From assembly GCA_963816985.1 (NCBI GenBank), contig CAWFMF010000002.1, forward strand, positions 62,001 to 126,000: 64,000 bases of DNA, written 5' to 3'. Shown one piece after another: positions 7,534-17,440 of this stretch (positions are counted from its first letter, which is position 1; each line of letters starts with the position of its first letter). This DNA comes from JAIVJM01 sp963816985 (GTDB lineage: Bacteria > Acidobacteriota > Blastocatellia > Pyrinomonadales > Pyrinomonadaceae). Both the position numbers and the translations under genes were made by a program. Below the pieces are notes generated by a model. That model made no database searches. It had not been told where the DNA came from and saw only the letters and a program-made list of their open reading frames with translations.

Positions 7534-9387
7534 ATGTCAACGGCGGTCACACAGTTTCACGAAGAAGAGGCGCTCGGCAAGCATTACGATCCGGGGAGCG
7601 CGCGGCGTCTGCTGCGCTACCTGCGCCCGTACAAGTGGCTCATCCTGCCCGCGCTCGCCCTGACGCTCGCCGTCAACGCGCTCGCCGTGCTGGAGCCGAA
7701 GTTCTTCCAGTACGCGATTGATTGGTACATCATGCCGGGGCAGTTGGCCGGGCTCCACTGGCTCGCGCTCGTCTTCCTCGGCCTCAAGTTCCTACAGTTC
7801 GTCATCTCCTACTTGCAGACGGTGCTGCTGCAATCGGTCGGCCAGCACGTCATGTACGACCTGCGCGCCGAGCTTTACGAGAAGTTGCAACGGCAGGAGG
7901 TCGCCTACTTCGACCGGAACCCCGTGGGCCGCGTGATGACGCGGCTGACCTCGGACGTGGACTCTCTGAACGAGCTGTTCACGTCGGGCGTCATCGAGGG
8001 CTTGGGCGATGTCATCATGGTGCTCGCCATCGCGGCCATCATGTTCTGGATGGACTGGCGTCTGACTCTGGTCGCGCTCGTCACCGTGCCGCTCCTCTTC
8101 GCGGCGACGACTTGGTTCCGCAAGCACGCGCGGCGCGGCTACGACCTCGTGCGGACGAAACTGGCGCGCATCAACTCGTTTCTGCAAGAGCACCTGTCGG
8201 GCGCGCAGACCGTGCAGATTTTCAACCGCGAGGAGAAATCCTTCCGGCAGTTCCACGACATCAACGACGACCACCGCCGCGCGCACGTCGAGACCATCTA
8301 TTATTATTCGGTCTTCTTCCCGCTCGTGGACTTCATCGGCTCGCTCGGCGTCGCCCTCATCATCTGGTACGGCGGCTGGCGCGTGATGCAGAACACGCCC
8401 GGCAACGAGGTCTTAACCCTCGGCGCGCTCGTCGCCTTCATCCAGTATTCGCAGAGGCTCTTCCAGCCCATCCGCGACATCTCGGACAAGTACAACGTCT
8501 TTCAGGCGGCGCTCGTCGCCTCGCACCGCATCTTCCGCACGCTCGACTTGCCCGTCGCCGTCACCACGCCCACGGAGCCGAAGGCACAGGGCCGCGCGCG
8601 CGGGCGCATCGAGTTCCGCGACGTGTGGTTCGCTTACAAAGATGAGGACTGGGTTTTGAAGGACGTCTCCTTCACGGTCGAGCCCGGCCAGTCGGTCGCG
8701 CTCGTCGGCCACACGGGTTCGGGCAAGACGACTATCACGAACCTCATCATGCGCTTCTACGACGTGCAGCGCGGGCAGATTCTCCTCGACGGCGTGGACG
8801 TGCGCGAGTGGGACTTGAAGCGTCTGCGCGAGAACTTCGCCGTCGTCCTCCAAGACGTGTTCCTCTTTAGCGGGACGGTCGAGAGCAACATCCGTCTGGG
8901 CCGCGAAGAGATAAGCGAAGACCGCGTCCAATGGGCCGCGCGCGAAGTCCACGCCGACAAGTTTATCGAGCGCCTGCCGGAACAATACAAAGCGGAAGTG
9001 CGCGAGCGCGGCGCGGGCCTCTCCGTCGGCCAGAAGCAGTTGGTCTCCTTCGCCCGCGCGCTCGCCTTCGACCCGGCGCTGCTCATCTTGGACGAGGCGA
9101 CCAGCTCGATTGACACCGAGACCGAGCAGCTCATCCAGCAGGCCATCGAGCGCGTGATGCGCGACCGCACCTCGCTCGTCATCGCGCACCGCCTCTCGAC
9201 CGTCCAGCGCGCCGACCGCATCATCGTCCTCCACCACGGCGAAATCCGCGAGCACGGCACGCATCAGGAACTCCTCGCCGCGCGCGGCCTCTACTGGCGA
9301 CTTTATAAGCTCCAGTACGCCGACGACTCGCGCACCGAAGCCCTCGGCGACGCGCCGCTCCGAGACAGCTTCCAGTTAGGCGACTGA
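7534..9387 (+). CDS. ABC exporter half-transporter, catalytically intact subunit
   Basis: A 617-residue ABC exporter half with a membrane domain (about 20-330) and an ATPase domain (about 355-600). Walker A is GHTGSGKT at 392-399, Walker B LILDEATS has the catalytic glutamate at 521, and the histidine lies in IAHRLST. The signature is LSVGQ (496-500) rather than LSGGQ. In heterodimeric exporters the degenerate ATP site pairs the aspartate-type Walker B of one subunit with the altered signature of the other. That is exactly what the subunit at 5214 and this one would form, so they are best read as one heterodimeric pump. About 25 residues of acidic tail follow the ATPase domain. Confidence 0.88.
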   Translation: MSTAVTQFHEEEALGKHYDPGSARRLLRYLRPYKWLILPALALTLAVNALAVLEPKFFQYAIDWYIMPGQLAGLHWLALVFLGLKFLQFVISYLQTVLLQSVGQHVMYDLRAELYEKLQRQEVAYFDRNPVGRVMTRLTSDVDSLNELFTSGVIEGLGDVIMVLAIAAIMFWMDWRLTLVALVTVPLLFAATTWFRKHARRGYDLVRTKLARINSFLQEHLSGAQTVQIFNREEKSFRQFHDINDDHRRAHVETIYYYSVFFPLVDFIGSLGVALIIWYGGWRVMQNTPGNEVLTLGALVAFIQYSQRLFQPIRDISDKYNVFQAALVASHRIFRTLDLPVAVTTPTEPKAQGRARGRIEFRDVWFAYKDEDWVLKDVSFTVEPGQSVALVGHTGSGKTTITNLIMRFYDVQRGQILLDGVDVREWDLKRLRENFAVVLQDVFLFSGTVESNIRLGREEISEDRVQWAAREVHADKFIERLPEQYKAEVRERGAGLSVGQKQLVSFARALAFDPALLILDEATSSIDTETEQLIQQAIERVMRDRTSLVIAHRLSTVQRADRIIVLHHGEIREHGTHQELLAARGLYWRLYKLQYADDSRTEALGDAPLRDSFQLGD

Positions 9388-9482
9388 CGAACTCGACTTC
9401 GAGCTTACTCTTTCGCCGCATGGCTGTCAGAAGTACAATAGTTGTTGAAAACGTCGGACGTGACCCGCGACGGTGAGTAATT

Positions 9483-9557
9483 CTGTAGGGGCAGGGCTCG
9501 TCCCTGCCCGCTCGGCTGCGAAAGAAAACGGGCAGGGACGAGCCCTGCCCCCTACAG
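9483..9557. repeat. GC-rich palindrome, 'GTAGGGGCAGGG' family (copy 1)
   Basis: Inverted repeat with arms CTGTAGGGGCAGGGCTCGTC... and its near-perfect complement ending CCCCCTACAG, separated by a short A-rich loop. It lies between the ABC exporter and the amine oxidase gene. A second copy with nearly identical outer arms is at 49.1 kb. The arms contain a smaller palindrome, GGGCAGGGCTCGTCCCTGCCC. Confidence 0.85.
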
Positions 9558-9623
9558 TTTTTTTCGTCGTTCTCAATCCCATCCATGCTCTTCGACGGCA
9601 TTTCTGAGGAGACCGAAACATCC

Positions 9624-11643
9624 ATGAGCCAACACCCGACCGGGGCGCGTGCGCGCCGCGTCCTGCTTGCCTGCGCGCAGCTCTTCATCCTTTTGACACT
9701 GGCCGCGCAGGCCGCCGTGGCGCAGCCGCGTCACCCGCTCGACCCCTTGAGCGCCGAAGAGATTAAGGCCGCGTCCGCAATCATCGGCAAGCACGCGGGG
9801 TTCCCGGAGGGCGCGATTTATTCGACCATCGTTTTGAAAGAGCCCACCAAGAGCGAGGTGCTGAGCTTCAAACCGGGCGCGCAGTTCAGCCGTCAGTCCT
9901 TCGCCGTCCTTCTCGACCGCAAGGGCAACCGCACTTACGAAGTGGTCGTGGACTTGAAGGCGGAGCGCCTCACCTCCTGGAAGCTGGTGGAGGGCGCGCA
10001 GCCTTTAGTCACGGCGACGGAGTTCGAGGTGTTGCCGGACATCGTGAAGAAGGACGAGCGATGGCAGGCGGCGATGCGCAAGCGCGGCATCGAGGACTTC
10101 GACAAGGTGCAGATTGACGGCTGGGCCGTCGGGCAGGTCGCCGCGAAGTTTCGGGGGCCGCGTCTGCTCCGCGCGCTCACCTATCTCAAAGGCGACGAGG
10201 GCAAGGACGTTAACTTCTACGGCCAGCCCGTCGAGGGCGTCGTCGCGCTCGTCAACATGAACACGGAGCAGGTCATTGAAGTCACGGACACGGGCGTCCT
10301 CCCGCTCCCGCCGCCTTCGCAGCAGTTGGACGAGAAATCCACGGGCACGCGCGAAGCGCCGAAGCCGCTCAACATCACGCAGCCCGCGGGCGCGAGCTTC
10401 ACGCTCGACGGTCAGGAGGTGCGCTGGCAGAAGTGGCGTTTTCGTTACACGATGCACCCGCGCGAGGGGCTCGTCCTCCACACGGTCGGCTACGAGGACG
10501 CGGGCCGAGTCCGCCCCATCCTTTATCGCGCCTCGCTCTCCGAGATGGTCGTGCCCTACGGCGACACGGATAAGAACTGGGGCTGGCGGAGCGCGTTCGA
10601 CGTGGGCGAGTACAGCGTCGGTCGCCTCGCCAGCTCAATCGAGCGCGGGACGGACGCGCCCGAATACGCGACGCTGATTGATGCGACCTTCGCGGGCGAC
10701 GACGGCCAGCCGACCGACCTCAAGCAGGCCGTCGGCATCTACGAACGCGACGGCGGGATGCTCTGGAAGCACTACGAAAGCTACTCGGAGAAGAACGAGT
10801 CAAGGCGCGCGCGCCAACTCGTCGTCTTCTTCATCGCCACCATCGGCAACTACGACTACGCCGTCAACTGGGTCTTCCATCAGGACGGCACACTCGAAGC
10901 CGACGCCGCGCTCTCCGGCATCATGCTCCCGAAAGGCGTCCGCGAGATGAGAGCAGATGAGCACGGCTCTCAACATCAACCATCCGGCCACCTCGTCGCC
11001 TCGCGCGTCGTCGCGCCGCACCACCAGCACTTCTTCAACTTCCGCCTCGACTTCGACGTGGACGGCCAGCAGAACTCAGTCCACGAGATGAACACGCGCG
11101 CCATCGCGCCGGGGCGCGCGAATCCGAACCTGAACGGGATGCTGATGCAGGAGACTATCTTGCGCACCGAGCGCGAGGCGCAGCGGCGGATGGACATGCA
11201 GGCGGCGCGCGTGTGGTCGGTGGTCAACCCTTCGGCGCGCAACTCGCTCGGCCACAACACGAGTTACATCCTCGTGCCCGGCCCGAACTCTCTGCCCTAC
11301 GTCGCGCCGACTTCGCAGGTGCGCCGCCGCGCGGGCTTCATCAACAACCACTTCTGGGCCACGCGCTACGACGCCGAGGAGCTGAGCGCCGCCGGCACTT
11401 ACCCGAACCAGAGCACGGGCGCGATGCGACGGCCTGCCGCGTTGGGTCGCGGACGGCGAATCGCTCGTCAACGCGGACGTGGTCGTCTGGTACACGCTCG
11501 GCGTGACGCACATCCCAAGGCCCGAAGAGTGGCCCGTCATGCCCGTCACGCACGTCGGCTTCAAGATGATTCCGGGCGGCTTCTTCTCGCGCAACCCCGC
11601 GCTCGACGTGCCGAGAGAGTCAGGCACTTCGGGCCGGAGATAG
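9624..11643 (+). CDS. Copper amine oxidase (primary-amine oxidase), frame disrupted near 11,425
   Basis: A secreted copper/topaquinone amine oxidase that would convert primary amines to aldehydes plus ammonia and hydrogen peroxide. Residues from ATG 9624: signal peptide about 1-35; catalytic base D326 (AFDVGEY); cofactor tyrosine Y410 in NYD; copper ligands H467 and H469 (HQH). The spacing matches the family closely. After YPNQSTG (about 11,420) the frame must move by one base: the upstream frame runs on to nonsense ending at 11,744. The neighbouring frame continues with DGLPRWVADGESLVNADVV, the third copper ligand in VTHIPRPEEWPVMP (codon 11,509) and ends in RNPALDVP at stop 11,643. Without the downstream part the enzyme lacks its third ligand. 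It is either a recent pseudogene or an assembly indel. A start at 9585 is also possible. Confidence 0.85.
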
Positions 11644-11652
11644 CAAAGGCCG

Positions 11653-12156
11653 ATGACGAGCGGCAACGCTTACAGCATCAGACCGGCGACCACGGCGGAC
11701 GAGCCTTTCCTCTGGGAGATGCTGTATCAGTCGCTCTATGTTGAAGAAGGGGCCGCCCCCTTCCCGCGTGAAGTCGTGCGGCAGCCGGAACTGTCGAGGT
11801 ACGTCGAAGGCTGGGGCCGCGCGGGCGACCTGGGTTTCGTGGCGGTAGAAGTCGAAAACAATCTGCCCGTCGGCGCGGCGTGGAGCCGCTTGCCGGGCGT
11901 TGTTGATAAAGGCTTCGCCTACTTAAATGACGAGACGCCGGAGTTGGCCGTCGCGGTTCTGCCGGAGCATCGTGGGAGAGGCGTCGGCACGTCGTTGATG
12001 AAGCGGCTGCTGTCGGAGGCGTCGGCCCTCTTCCCCGCCGTCTCTCTGAGCGTCTCGGCGGAGAACCCGGCGCGGCGTCTGTACGAGCGGCTCGGCTTCG
12101 AGACGTTGGAGGTGCGCGGGGGTCATCCGTTGATGAGGATGAAGTTCAGGCCGTAG
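11653..12156 (+). CDS. GNAT family N-acetyltransferase
   Basis: A 167-residue protein of the GCN5-related acetyltransferase fold. The acetyl-CoA binding stretch VAVLPEHRGRGVGTSLMKRLL (about residues 97-117) carries the RGxGxGxxL-type pyrophosphate loop, and the C-terminal SVSAENPARRLYERLGFE is the usual last helix and strand. The acceptor substrate cannot be predicted. It begins 9 bases after the end of the amine oxidase coding region and is followed 36 bases later by another GNAT on the same strand. Confidence 0.82.
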   Translation: MTSGNAYSIRPATTADEPFLWEMLYQSLYVEEGAAPFPREVVRQPELSRYVEGWGRAGDLGFVAVEVENNLPVGAAWSRLPGVVDKGFAYLNDETPELAVAVLPEHRGRGVGTSLMKRLLSEASALFPAVSLSVSAENPARRLYERLGFETLEVRGGHPLMRMKFRP

Positions 12157-12192
12157 AGACTCTCGCCGCTGAGACCGCAAGGCGTTCCGTGT

Positions 12193-12681
12193 ATGCTGAC
12201 GATGAGAAGAGCCGAGGAGTCCGACTTCGACGCCATCTGGCGCATCTTCCGGCAGGTCGCGGAGGGCGGCGACACATTCACCTTCGACACCAACACGACG
12301 CGGGAGCAGGCCCGCGCCTTCTGGTTGGAGTCCGTGGGCGCGCAAGTATACGTCGCCGTGCTGGAAGGCGAAGTCGCGGGCGCTTACCTCATCAAGCCGA
12401 ACCAGCCGGGCCACGGCTCGCACGTGGCGAACGCGGCCTACATGGTGAGCCCCGACTGCCGGGGCCGTGGCGTCGGGCGCGTGATGGGCGAGCACTCGCT
12501 CGGAGAGGCGCGCGCGGCGGGCTTCCTCGCCATGCAGTTCAACATCGTGGTGAGCACGAACGCCGCCGCCGTCGAGTTGTGGAAGAAGCTGGGCTTCGCG
12601 GTCGTGGGCACTCTGCCGAAGGCTTTCAGGCACGTCGAGCACGGGCTCGTGGACGCCTTCGTGATGCACCGTTTCCTGTGA
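12193..12681 (+). CDS. GNAT family N-acetyltransferase
   Basis: A 162-residue GNAT protein. The N-terminal IRRAEE-type strand reads LTMRRAEESDFDAIWRIFRQ. The acetyl-CoA loop is in MVSPDCRGRGVGRVMGEHSL (about 83-102), and NIVVSTNAAAVELWKKLGF closes the fold. It resembles the L-amino-acid N-acetyltransferase/YhhY-like branch in its opening, but the substrate is not assignable. It shares no close similarity with the GNAT just upstream beyond the fold, so the pair is not an obvious recent duplication. An alternative frame starting at 12,189 overlaps it but lacks coding character until the next gene. Confidence 0.8.
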   Translation: MLTMRRAEESDFDAIWRIFRQVAEGGDTFTFDTNTTREQARAFWLESVGAQVYVAVLEGEVAGAYLIKPNQPGHGSHVANAAYMVSPDCRGRGVGRVMGEHSLGEARAAGFLAMQFNIVVSTNAAAVELWKKLGFAVVGTLPKAFRHVEHGLVDAFVMHRFL

Positions 12682-12755
12682 GCGCGGGCGCGGCGGGCGT
12701 TGTGGTATCTTCGCGCCGCCGCCGCAAGGGTCGAAGCCGAAAGGAGTCAGTGACG

Positions 12756-13319
12756 ATGGCCGCAGTCTACGTCTGCTCCAACTGCCGCTACCAGTCCGAA
12801 CAGTATCTGTCGGGTTGCCCCGCGTGCGGGCAGGGGTGGTTCAACAAGCACGAGGCCGGTGAGGCTGCTTCGCTCCCGCCGCCGGCGGACTTCGCCGGGA
12901 CGGGTGAGATGCACGTCTGCTACAAGTGCGACTTCGAGACCCGTCGGGAGGGCGTGACCGACTGCCCGCGCTGCGGCCACAAGCTGATGACGGCGGGCCG
13001 CGTCAAGGCGCTCGGCTGGGTGCTGCTCGTCCTCGGCCTGTTCCTCGTCGCCTTCATGGGCGCAATTACGCTCGTCGTGACGGGCATCATCATGCGGACG
13101 GGCCAGCCGGGCTCGACCTCAAGTTTCAACGGCGGGCCGAAGGAGCTGGCGCTCATCTACGGCATCTTCGGGCTCGTCATCGCCTTCGGCCTGACGTGCA
13201 CGGTGGCGGGCATCTCGCAGGCGCGCTCCGGCAGGCGCAGCAAGAAGCTGGTGAAGGTTATGTTGGGCATCGTCTTCGTGTTGATGGCCGTCGCCGGGGT
13301 GATTCAGGCGATTTTCTGA
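12756..13319 (+). CDS. Zinc-ribbon membrane protein of unknown function
   Basis: A 187-residue protein. The N-terminus carries two four-cysteine zinc ribbons: CSNC...CPAC at about residues 7-28 and CYKC...CPRC at about 53-72. Three hydrophobic stretches follow (about 86-110, 129-155 and 167-187), so the ribbons probably face the cytoplasm and anchor to a small membrane domain. I do not recognise a named family. The start ATG 12,756 follows AAAGGAGTCAGTGACG, a good ribosome site. The same frame is open upstream through the GNAT region, but that part has no coding character. Confidence 0.72.
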   Translation: MAAVYVCSNCRYQSEQYLSGCPACGQGWFNKHEAGEAASLPPPADFAGTGEMHVCYKCDFETRREGVTDCPRCGHKLMTAGRVKALGWVLLVLGLFLVAFMGAITLVVTGIIMRTGQPGSTSSFNGGPKELALIYGIFGLVIAFGLTCTVAGISQARSGRRSKKLVKVMLGIVFVLMAVAGVIQAIF

Positions 13320-13380
13320 CGCTCAGGAGTTTCGGGCAAAGGCTAGATTCCGAGTCCTTCATGAACGAGGGGGGAGAAAG

Positions 13381-14460
13381 ATGAAGAAATCAGGCGGCGG
13401 CGCACTCATATTCCTGACGGCCTTTCTGGTCACGCTCTCGGCCCCCGGCGAGGCCGCACGCGCACAAGGTCAGAGGCGTCCGCGCACGGCGGCTGAGCGC
13501 GCCGACGCGCCCTCGCCGCTGAACGGCGTCTATCGCATAGACATCAAAGACAGCGACAAGCTCTACACGGTCGTCGCGGGCGCTTCGAGCAACCTGCCGT
13601 TCGGCGAGCAGCAGCGCTTCTTCATAGACCTCGCCGTCCGTCTGACGCCGCCCGACCTGCTCGCCATCGAGCGCGCGGGCCGGAGCGTCACCATCGGCTC
13701 TTCGCGCGCCCCGCGCGTCACGCTCCTCGCCGACGGCGTGGTTAAGACGGAGCGGGCCGAGGACGGCCACCTCGTCCGCTCGCGCGCCGCGCTCGAAGGC
13801 GGGAGTCTCGTCTTCACTTCGAGCGGCAGGACGGAAGACAACTTCAGCGTCGTCTTCGCGTCGGTGGACGGCGGCAGTCGCCTGCGCGTGACGCGCCGCA
13901 TCTCCGCCGCGCAGCTCAACGAGCCCATCGTCATCCAGACCGTCTACAACAAGGTCGCGGATGTCGCGCGCTGGGACATCTACGGCGAGGCGCAGGCCGC
14001 GCGCGAGACGCGGGAGACGCGCGCCGAAATCACAGCGGAGGCCGCCGGGCCGGGGCGAAGGCCCGCCGCCGGTGCGGAGGGCGGAGAGGCCGCCGCGCTC
14101 CGCACGTCGCTCGAACGATGGGTCGGCGCGACGAACGCGCGCGACATCGAAGGGCAGATGGGCTTCTACGCCGCGCGCGTGCGGGCCTTCTATCTCGCGC
14201 GCAACGTCACGCGCGCCTTCGTCCGCGCCGAGAAGGCGCGCGTCTTCTCCTCCGCCGAGACCATTGACATCCGCGCCGAAGAGCCCGAAATCGTCTTTCA
14301 GGACGGCGGGCGCACCGCCGTCATGCGCTTCCGCAAGAGGTACAGAATCGAGGACGGCCCGCGCAGCCGGCGCGGCGCGGTCGTACAGGAGTTGAGGTGG
14401 CAGCGCGCCGCCGGGGGCTGGAAGATTTTCAGCGAGCGCGACATCAGGGTCATCCGCTGA
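13381..14460 (+). CDS. Secreted protein with C-terminal NTF2/SnoaL-like domain
   Basis: A 359-residue protein with a signal peptide at about 1-29 (hydrophobic core LIFLTAFLVTLSAPG). A beta-rich middle region (about 40-200) is not recognised. The C-terminal domain at about 237-358 starts SLERWVGATNARDIEGQMGFY and ends ELRWQRAAGGWKIFSERDIRVI, the pattern of NTF2-like/DUF4440 domains that form small cone-shaped dimers and often bind ligands. Export to the periplasm is expected. The start has GGGGGAGAAAG immediately upstream. No operon partner is evident; the M16 protease gene follows after a 110-base gap. Confidence 0.7.
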   Translation: MKKSGGGALIFLTAFLVTLSAPGEAARAQGQRRPRTAAERADAPSPLNGVYRIDIKDSDKLYTVVAGASSNLPFGEQQRFFIDLAVRLTPPDLLAIERAGRSVTIGSSRAPRVTLLADGVVKTERAEDGHLVRSRAALEGGSLVFTSSGRTEDNFSVVFASVDGGSRLRVTRRISAAQLNEPIVIQTVYNKVADVARWDIYGEAQAARETRETRAEITAEAAGPGRRPAAGAEGGEAAALRTSLERWVGATNARDIEGQMGFYAARVRAFYLARNVTRAFVRAEKARVFSSAETIDIRAEEPEIVFQDGGRTAVMRFRKRYRIEDGPRSRRGAVVQELRWQRAAGGWKIFSERDIRVIR

Positions 14461-14570
14461 CTGCCTCTTCTTAACGGCGATTTGATATGATTTCGGCGCA
14501 CTCGATTCCACGCGCCGAGAGGCGACTTACTCCGACTCATCCCGACAACCTCGAAAGGAGTTTCACACCC

Positions 14571-17351
14571 GTGAGAACATTCAGGAAAGATATTCTGTCG
14601 CTGGGCCTCGCGCTCCTGCTGCTCTCGAACGCGCTGCCCGCCTTCGCGCAGGGCGGCGCGGCGGCGGGCTCCGTGCCGAAGATTCAGTTCGAGAAGTACA
14701 CGCTCCCGAACGGCATTCAGGTCATCCTCCACGTTGACCGCAAGCTCCCCGTCGTCCACGTCAACCAATGGTTCCACGTCGGCTCGAAGAACGAGCGCAT
14801 GGGCCGGAGCGGCTTCGCGCACCTCTTCGAGCACATGATGTTTCAGGGCTCGAAGAACGCGAGCAAGGAATATTTCCAGTACGTCGAGGCGGCGGGCGCG
14901 AACCTCTTCGAGGGCGGCGTCAACGGAACGACCAACCAAGACCGCACGAACTACTTCGCCACCGTCCCTTCGGGCAACCTCGAAAACCTCCTCTGGGTCG
15001 AGTCCGACCGCCTCGCCACGCTGACCGACGCTTTGACCAAAGAGAAGCTCGACAACCAGCGCGACGTGGTGAAGAACGAGCGGCGGCAGGGTCTTGAGAA
15101 TCAGCCCTACGGTCGCTGGTTCAAGCTCCTCATGGAGAACTCGTACCCCTCGCGCCACCCCTACGCCAACGACGTTATCGGCGTCCACGAAGACCTCACC
15201 GCCGCCTCGCTCGACGACGTGCGCGACTTCTTCAAGACCTACTACACGCCCAACAACCTCTCGCTCGTCATCGCCGGCGACTTCGACCCGGCGGAGGCCA
15301 AGCGACTCGTCGAGAAATATTTCGGCACCATCCCCGCCGGCCCGTCGCTCGACCGCCCGGCCAAGGGCGTGCCGAAGATGGAGGGCGAGAAGATTGTCGA
15401 GGTCAGCGACCGCGTGTCGCAGGAGCGCACCTACTTCGCGTGGCACTCGCCCGCCTTCTTCGACGCGGGCGACGCCGAGCTTGACCTCGCATCTTCGATT
15501 TTGACGGACGGGCTCTCGGCCCGCCTCAACAAGACGCTCGTCTACGACAAGCAGCTCGCCTCGGACGTTGTCTCCTTCCAGTGGTCGCGGCAGATTGCGG
15601 GCACGTTCGTCATCTGGGCGACGGCGCGACCGGGCTCGTCGCTCCAACAGGTCGAGCAGCTCGTCACCGACGAGATAGCGCGACTCGCGAAGGACGGGCC
15701 GACCGCCGCCGAGTTGAACCGCGCGAAGACGAAGTGGGAGTTCGGCTTCGTCACCGGCCTCGAACGCATCGGCGGCTTCGGCGGCAAGTCCGACCGCCTC
15801 AACCAGTACAACACGTTCCTCGGCGAGCCCGACAAGTTCGAGGAAGACTTCATGCGTTATCGCAACGCGACGACGGCGAGCGTGCGCGACACGGTGGCAC
15901 GCTGGCTCAACACGCGCGACCGGCTGCTCGTGCGCTTCCGCCCCGAAAAGTCGGGCCGCGAATCGCAGGTCGCGATTGACCGCGCGAAGGAGCCCGCGCT
16001 CGGCGGCGACAAGCCGTTCAACGCGCCGGACGTGAAATCGGCGAAGCTCGAAAACGGGATGGAAGTCCTCGTCGTCGAGCGCACGGACTTGCCGAAGGTG
16101 GCCGTCACGCTCGCGACGCGCGCGGGCGGCGTCCAGGACCCAACAGGCAAAGAGGGCCTCGCTGATTTGATGGTGCAGACCATCCGGCGAGGGACGAAGA
16201 CGCGGAAGGCGCTTGAGATTGAAGACGCGCTCGGCGACCTCGGCACGGGCGTCGGCGGCTTCTCCGGCTACGAAAGCTCGCGGCTCGGCATGGAGGTGCT
16301 CAAGCGCAACCTCTCGCCCGCGCTCACGATCTTCGCCGACGTGGCGCGCAATCCAGCCTTCCCCGCCGAAGAGATTGACCGCGAGAAGAAGCAGCGGCTC
16401 GACGCCTTGTCGCAGGAGGCGCAAGACCCGAACGCCGTCGCCACGCGCGTCGCGCAGATGCTCGCCTTCGGGATGGAACATCCTTACGGTCGGCCCGTGC
16501 GCGGTCTGCCCTCGACCGTTCAGGGCATCACGCGCGAAGACCTCGCGCGCTTCCACGAGGCTAACTGGAAACCGGGCAGCTCGGCCCTCGTCTTCGTCGG
16601 CGACGTGACGCTCGCCGAGGCGACGGAGCTGGCGCGTGCTGCGTTCGGCACTTGGACGGGCGGGGCCGCGCCCATCGTCAACGTCCCCGCGCCGAAGCCC
16701 GTGGGCGCGGGAAAGGTCTTCCTCGTTGACCGGCAGGACGCGGCGCAGACGGTCGTCCGCCAAATCCTTCCCGGCCCGCCGCGCAAAACCGAGGACTACT
16801 ACGCCTTCAACCTCGCCGACGCGGTCTGGGGCGGCGGCTTCGGCACGCGCCTCAACCTGAACCTGCGCGAGAACAAGGGCTACTCCTACGGCGTCTTCTC
16901 GTCCCCGGCGCTCTACTCGAAGGCGGGGATGTGGGTCGCGGCGGGCGGCGTGCAGTCGGACAAGACGAAGGAGTCGGTCGTCGAGTTCGTCAACGAGCTG
17001 AAGTCGCTCGCGGGGACGAAGCCGATCACGGCGGACGAGCTTCAGACGGCGAAGCACGCGCGCATCCGGGGCTACGCGCAGCAGTTCGAGTCGGTCGGTC
17101 GCATCGCCGATCAGGTCGCCGGGCTCTGGGCCTCCGGGCTCCCGATGACCGAACTGCAACGCGAGCCCACCGAGCTTGAGCGCGCCACGCTCGCCGCCGT
17201 CAACGCCGCCGCGCAGAAGTACGCCGCGCCTACCGGCGCGACGCTCCTCCTCGTCGGCGACCTCTCCAAGATAGAGGCCGGGGTGCGCGGCCTCAACCTC
17301 GGCGACGTGGTCATCCTCGACGTTGAAGGCAAGCCCATCGCGCGCAGGTAA
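14571..17351 (+). CDS. M16 family zinc protease (insulinase/pitrilysin type), secreted
   Basis: A 926-residue double-length M16 metallopeptidase. The inverted zinc motif HxxEH is HLFEH at residues 84-88, with the third ligand glutamate probably E144 (LLWVESDRL). Two further inactive-type repeats fill the second half (LENGMEVLVVERTDLPKVAVTL marks its start). Start choice: GTG 14,571 follows AAAGGAG and opens a clear signal peptide (RKDILSLGLALLLLSNALPAFAQ). Extending to ATG 14,487 would bury that peptide behind 28 arginine-rich residues. The protein should act in the periplasm on peptides. It ends just before a bidirectional terminator. Confidence 0.87.
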   Translation: MRTFRKDILSLGLALLLLSNALPAFAQGGAAAGSVPKIQFEKYTLPNGIQVILHVDRKLPVVHVNQWFHVGSKNERMGRSGFAHLFEHMMFQGSKNASKEYFQYVEAAGANLFEGGVNGTTNQDRTNYFATVPSGNLENLLWVESDRLATLTDALTKEKLDNQRDVVKNERRQGLENQPYGRWFKLLMENSYPSRHPYANDVIGVHEDLTAASLDDVRDFFKTYYTPNNLSLVIAGDFDPAEAKRLVEKYFGTIPAGPSLDRPAKGVPKMEGEKIVEVSDRVSQERTYFAWHSPAFFDAGDAELDLASSILTDGLSARLNKTLVYDKQLASDVVSFQWSRQIAGTFVIWATARPGSSLQQVEQLVTDEIARLAKDGPTAAELNRAKTKWEFGFVTGLERIGGFGGKSDRLNQYNTFLGEPDKFEEDFMRYRNATTASVRDTVARWLNTRDRLLVRFRPEKSGRESQVAIDRAKEPALGGDKPFNAPDVKSAKLENGMEVLVVERTDLPKVAVTLATRAGGVQDPTGKEGLADLMVQTIRRGTKTRKALEIEDALGDLGTGVGGFSGYESSRLGMEVLKRNLSPALTIFADVARNPAFPAEEIDREKKQRLDALSQEAQDPNAVATRVAQMLAFGMEHPYGRPVRGLPSTVQGITREDLARFHEANWKPGSSALVFVGDVTLAEATELARAAFGTWTGGAAPIVNVPAPKPVGAGKVFLVDRQDAAQTVVRQILPGPPRKTEDYYAFNLADAVWGGGFGTRLNLNLRENKGYSYGVFSSPALYSKAGMWVAAGGVQSDKTKESVVEFVNELKSLAGTKPITADELQTAKHARIRGYAQQFESVGRIADQVAGLWASGLPMTELQREPTELERATLAAVNAAAQKYAAPTGATLLLVGDLSKIEAGVRGLNLGDVVILDVEGKPIARR

Positions 17352-17380
17352 AGGCGCGACAACCCAAACACCATAAACGC

Positions 17381-17416
17381 GAAGGGCACGGAGATGATTT
17401 CTCCGTGCCCTTCTTA
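17381..17416. terminator. Bidirectional terminator between convergent M16 and transglycosylase genes
   Basis: A 13-base stem GAAGGGCACGGAG / CTCCGTGCCCTTC around an ATGATTT loop. T-rich sequence follows on the plus side and A-rich sequence on the other, so it could serve both convergent genes. Confidence 0.8.
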
Positions 17417-17440
17417 TTGTTGACGACGACGTTCGTGTCT

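Noticed and set aside
12189..12755. Alternative start at 12,189 for the zinc-ribbon protein
   Set aside because: This part overlaps the GNAT gene in another frame and has no coding character; the ribosome site is before 12,756.
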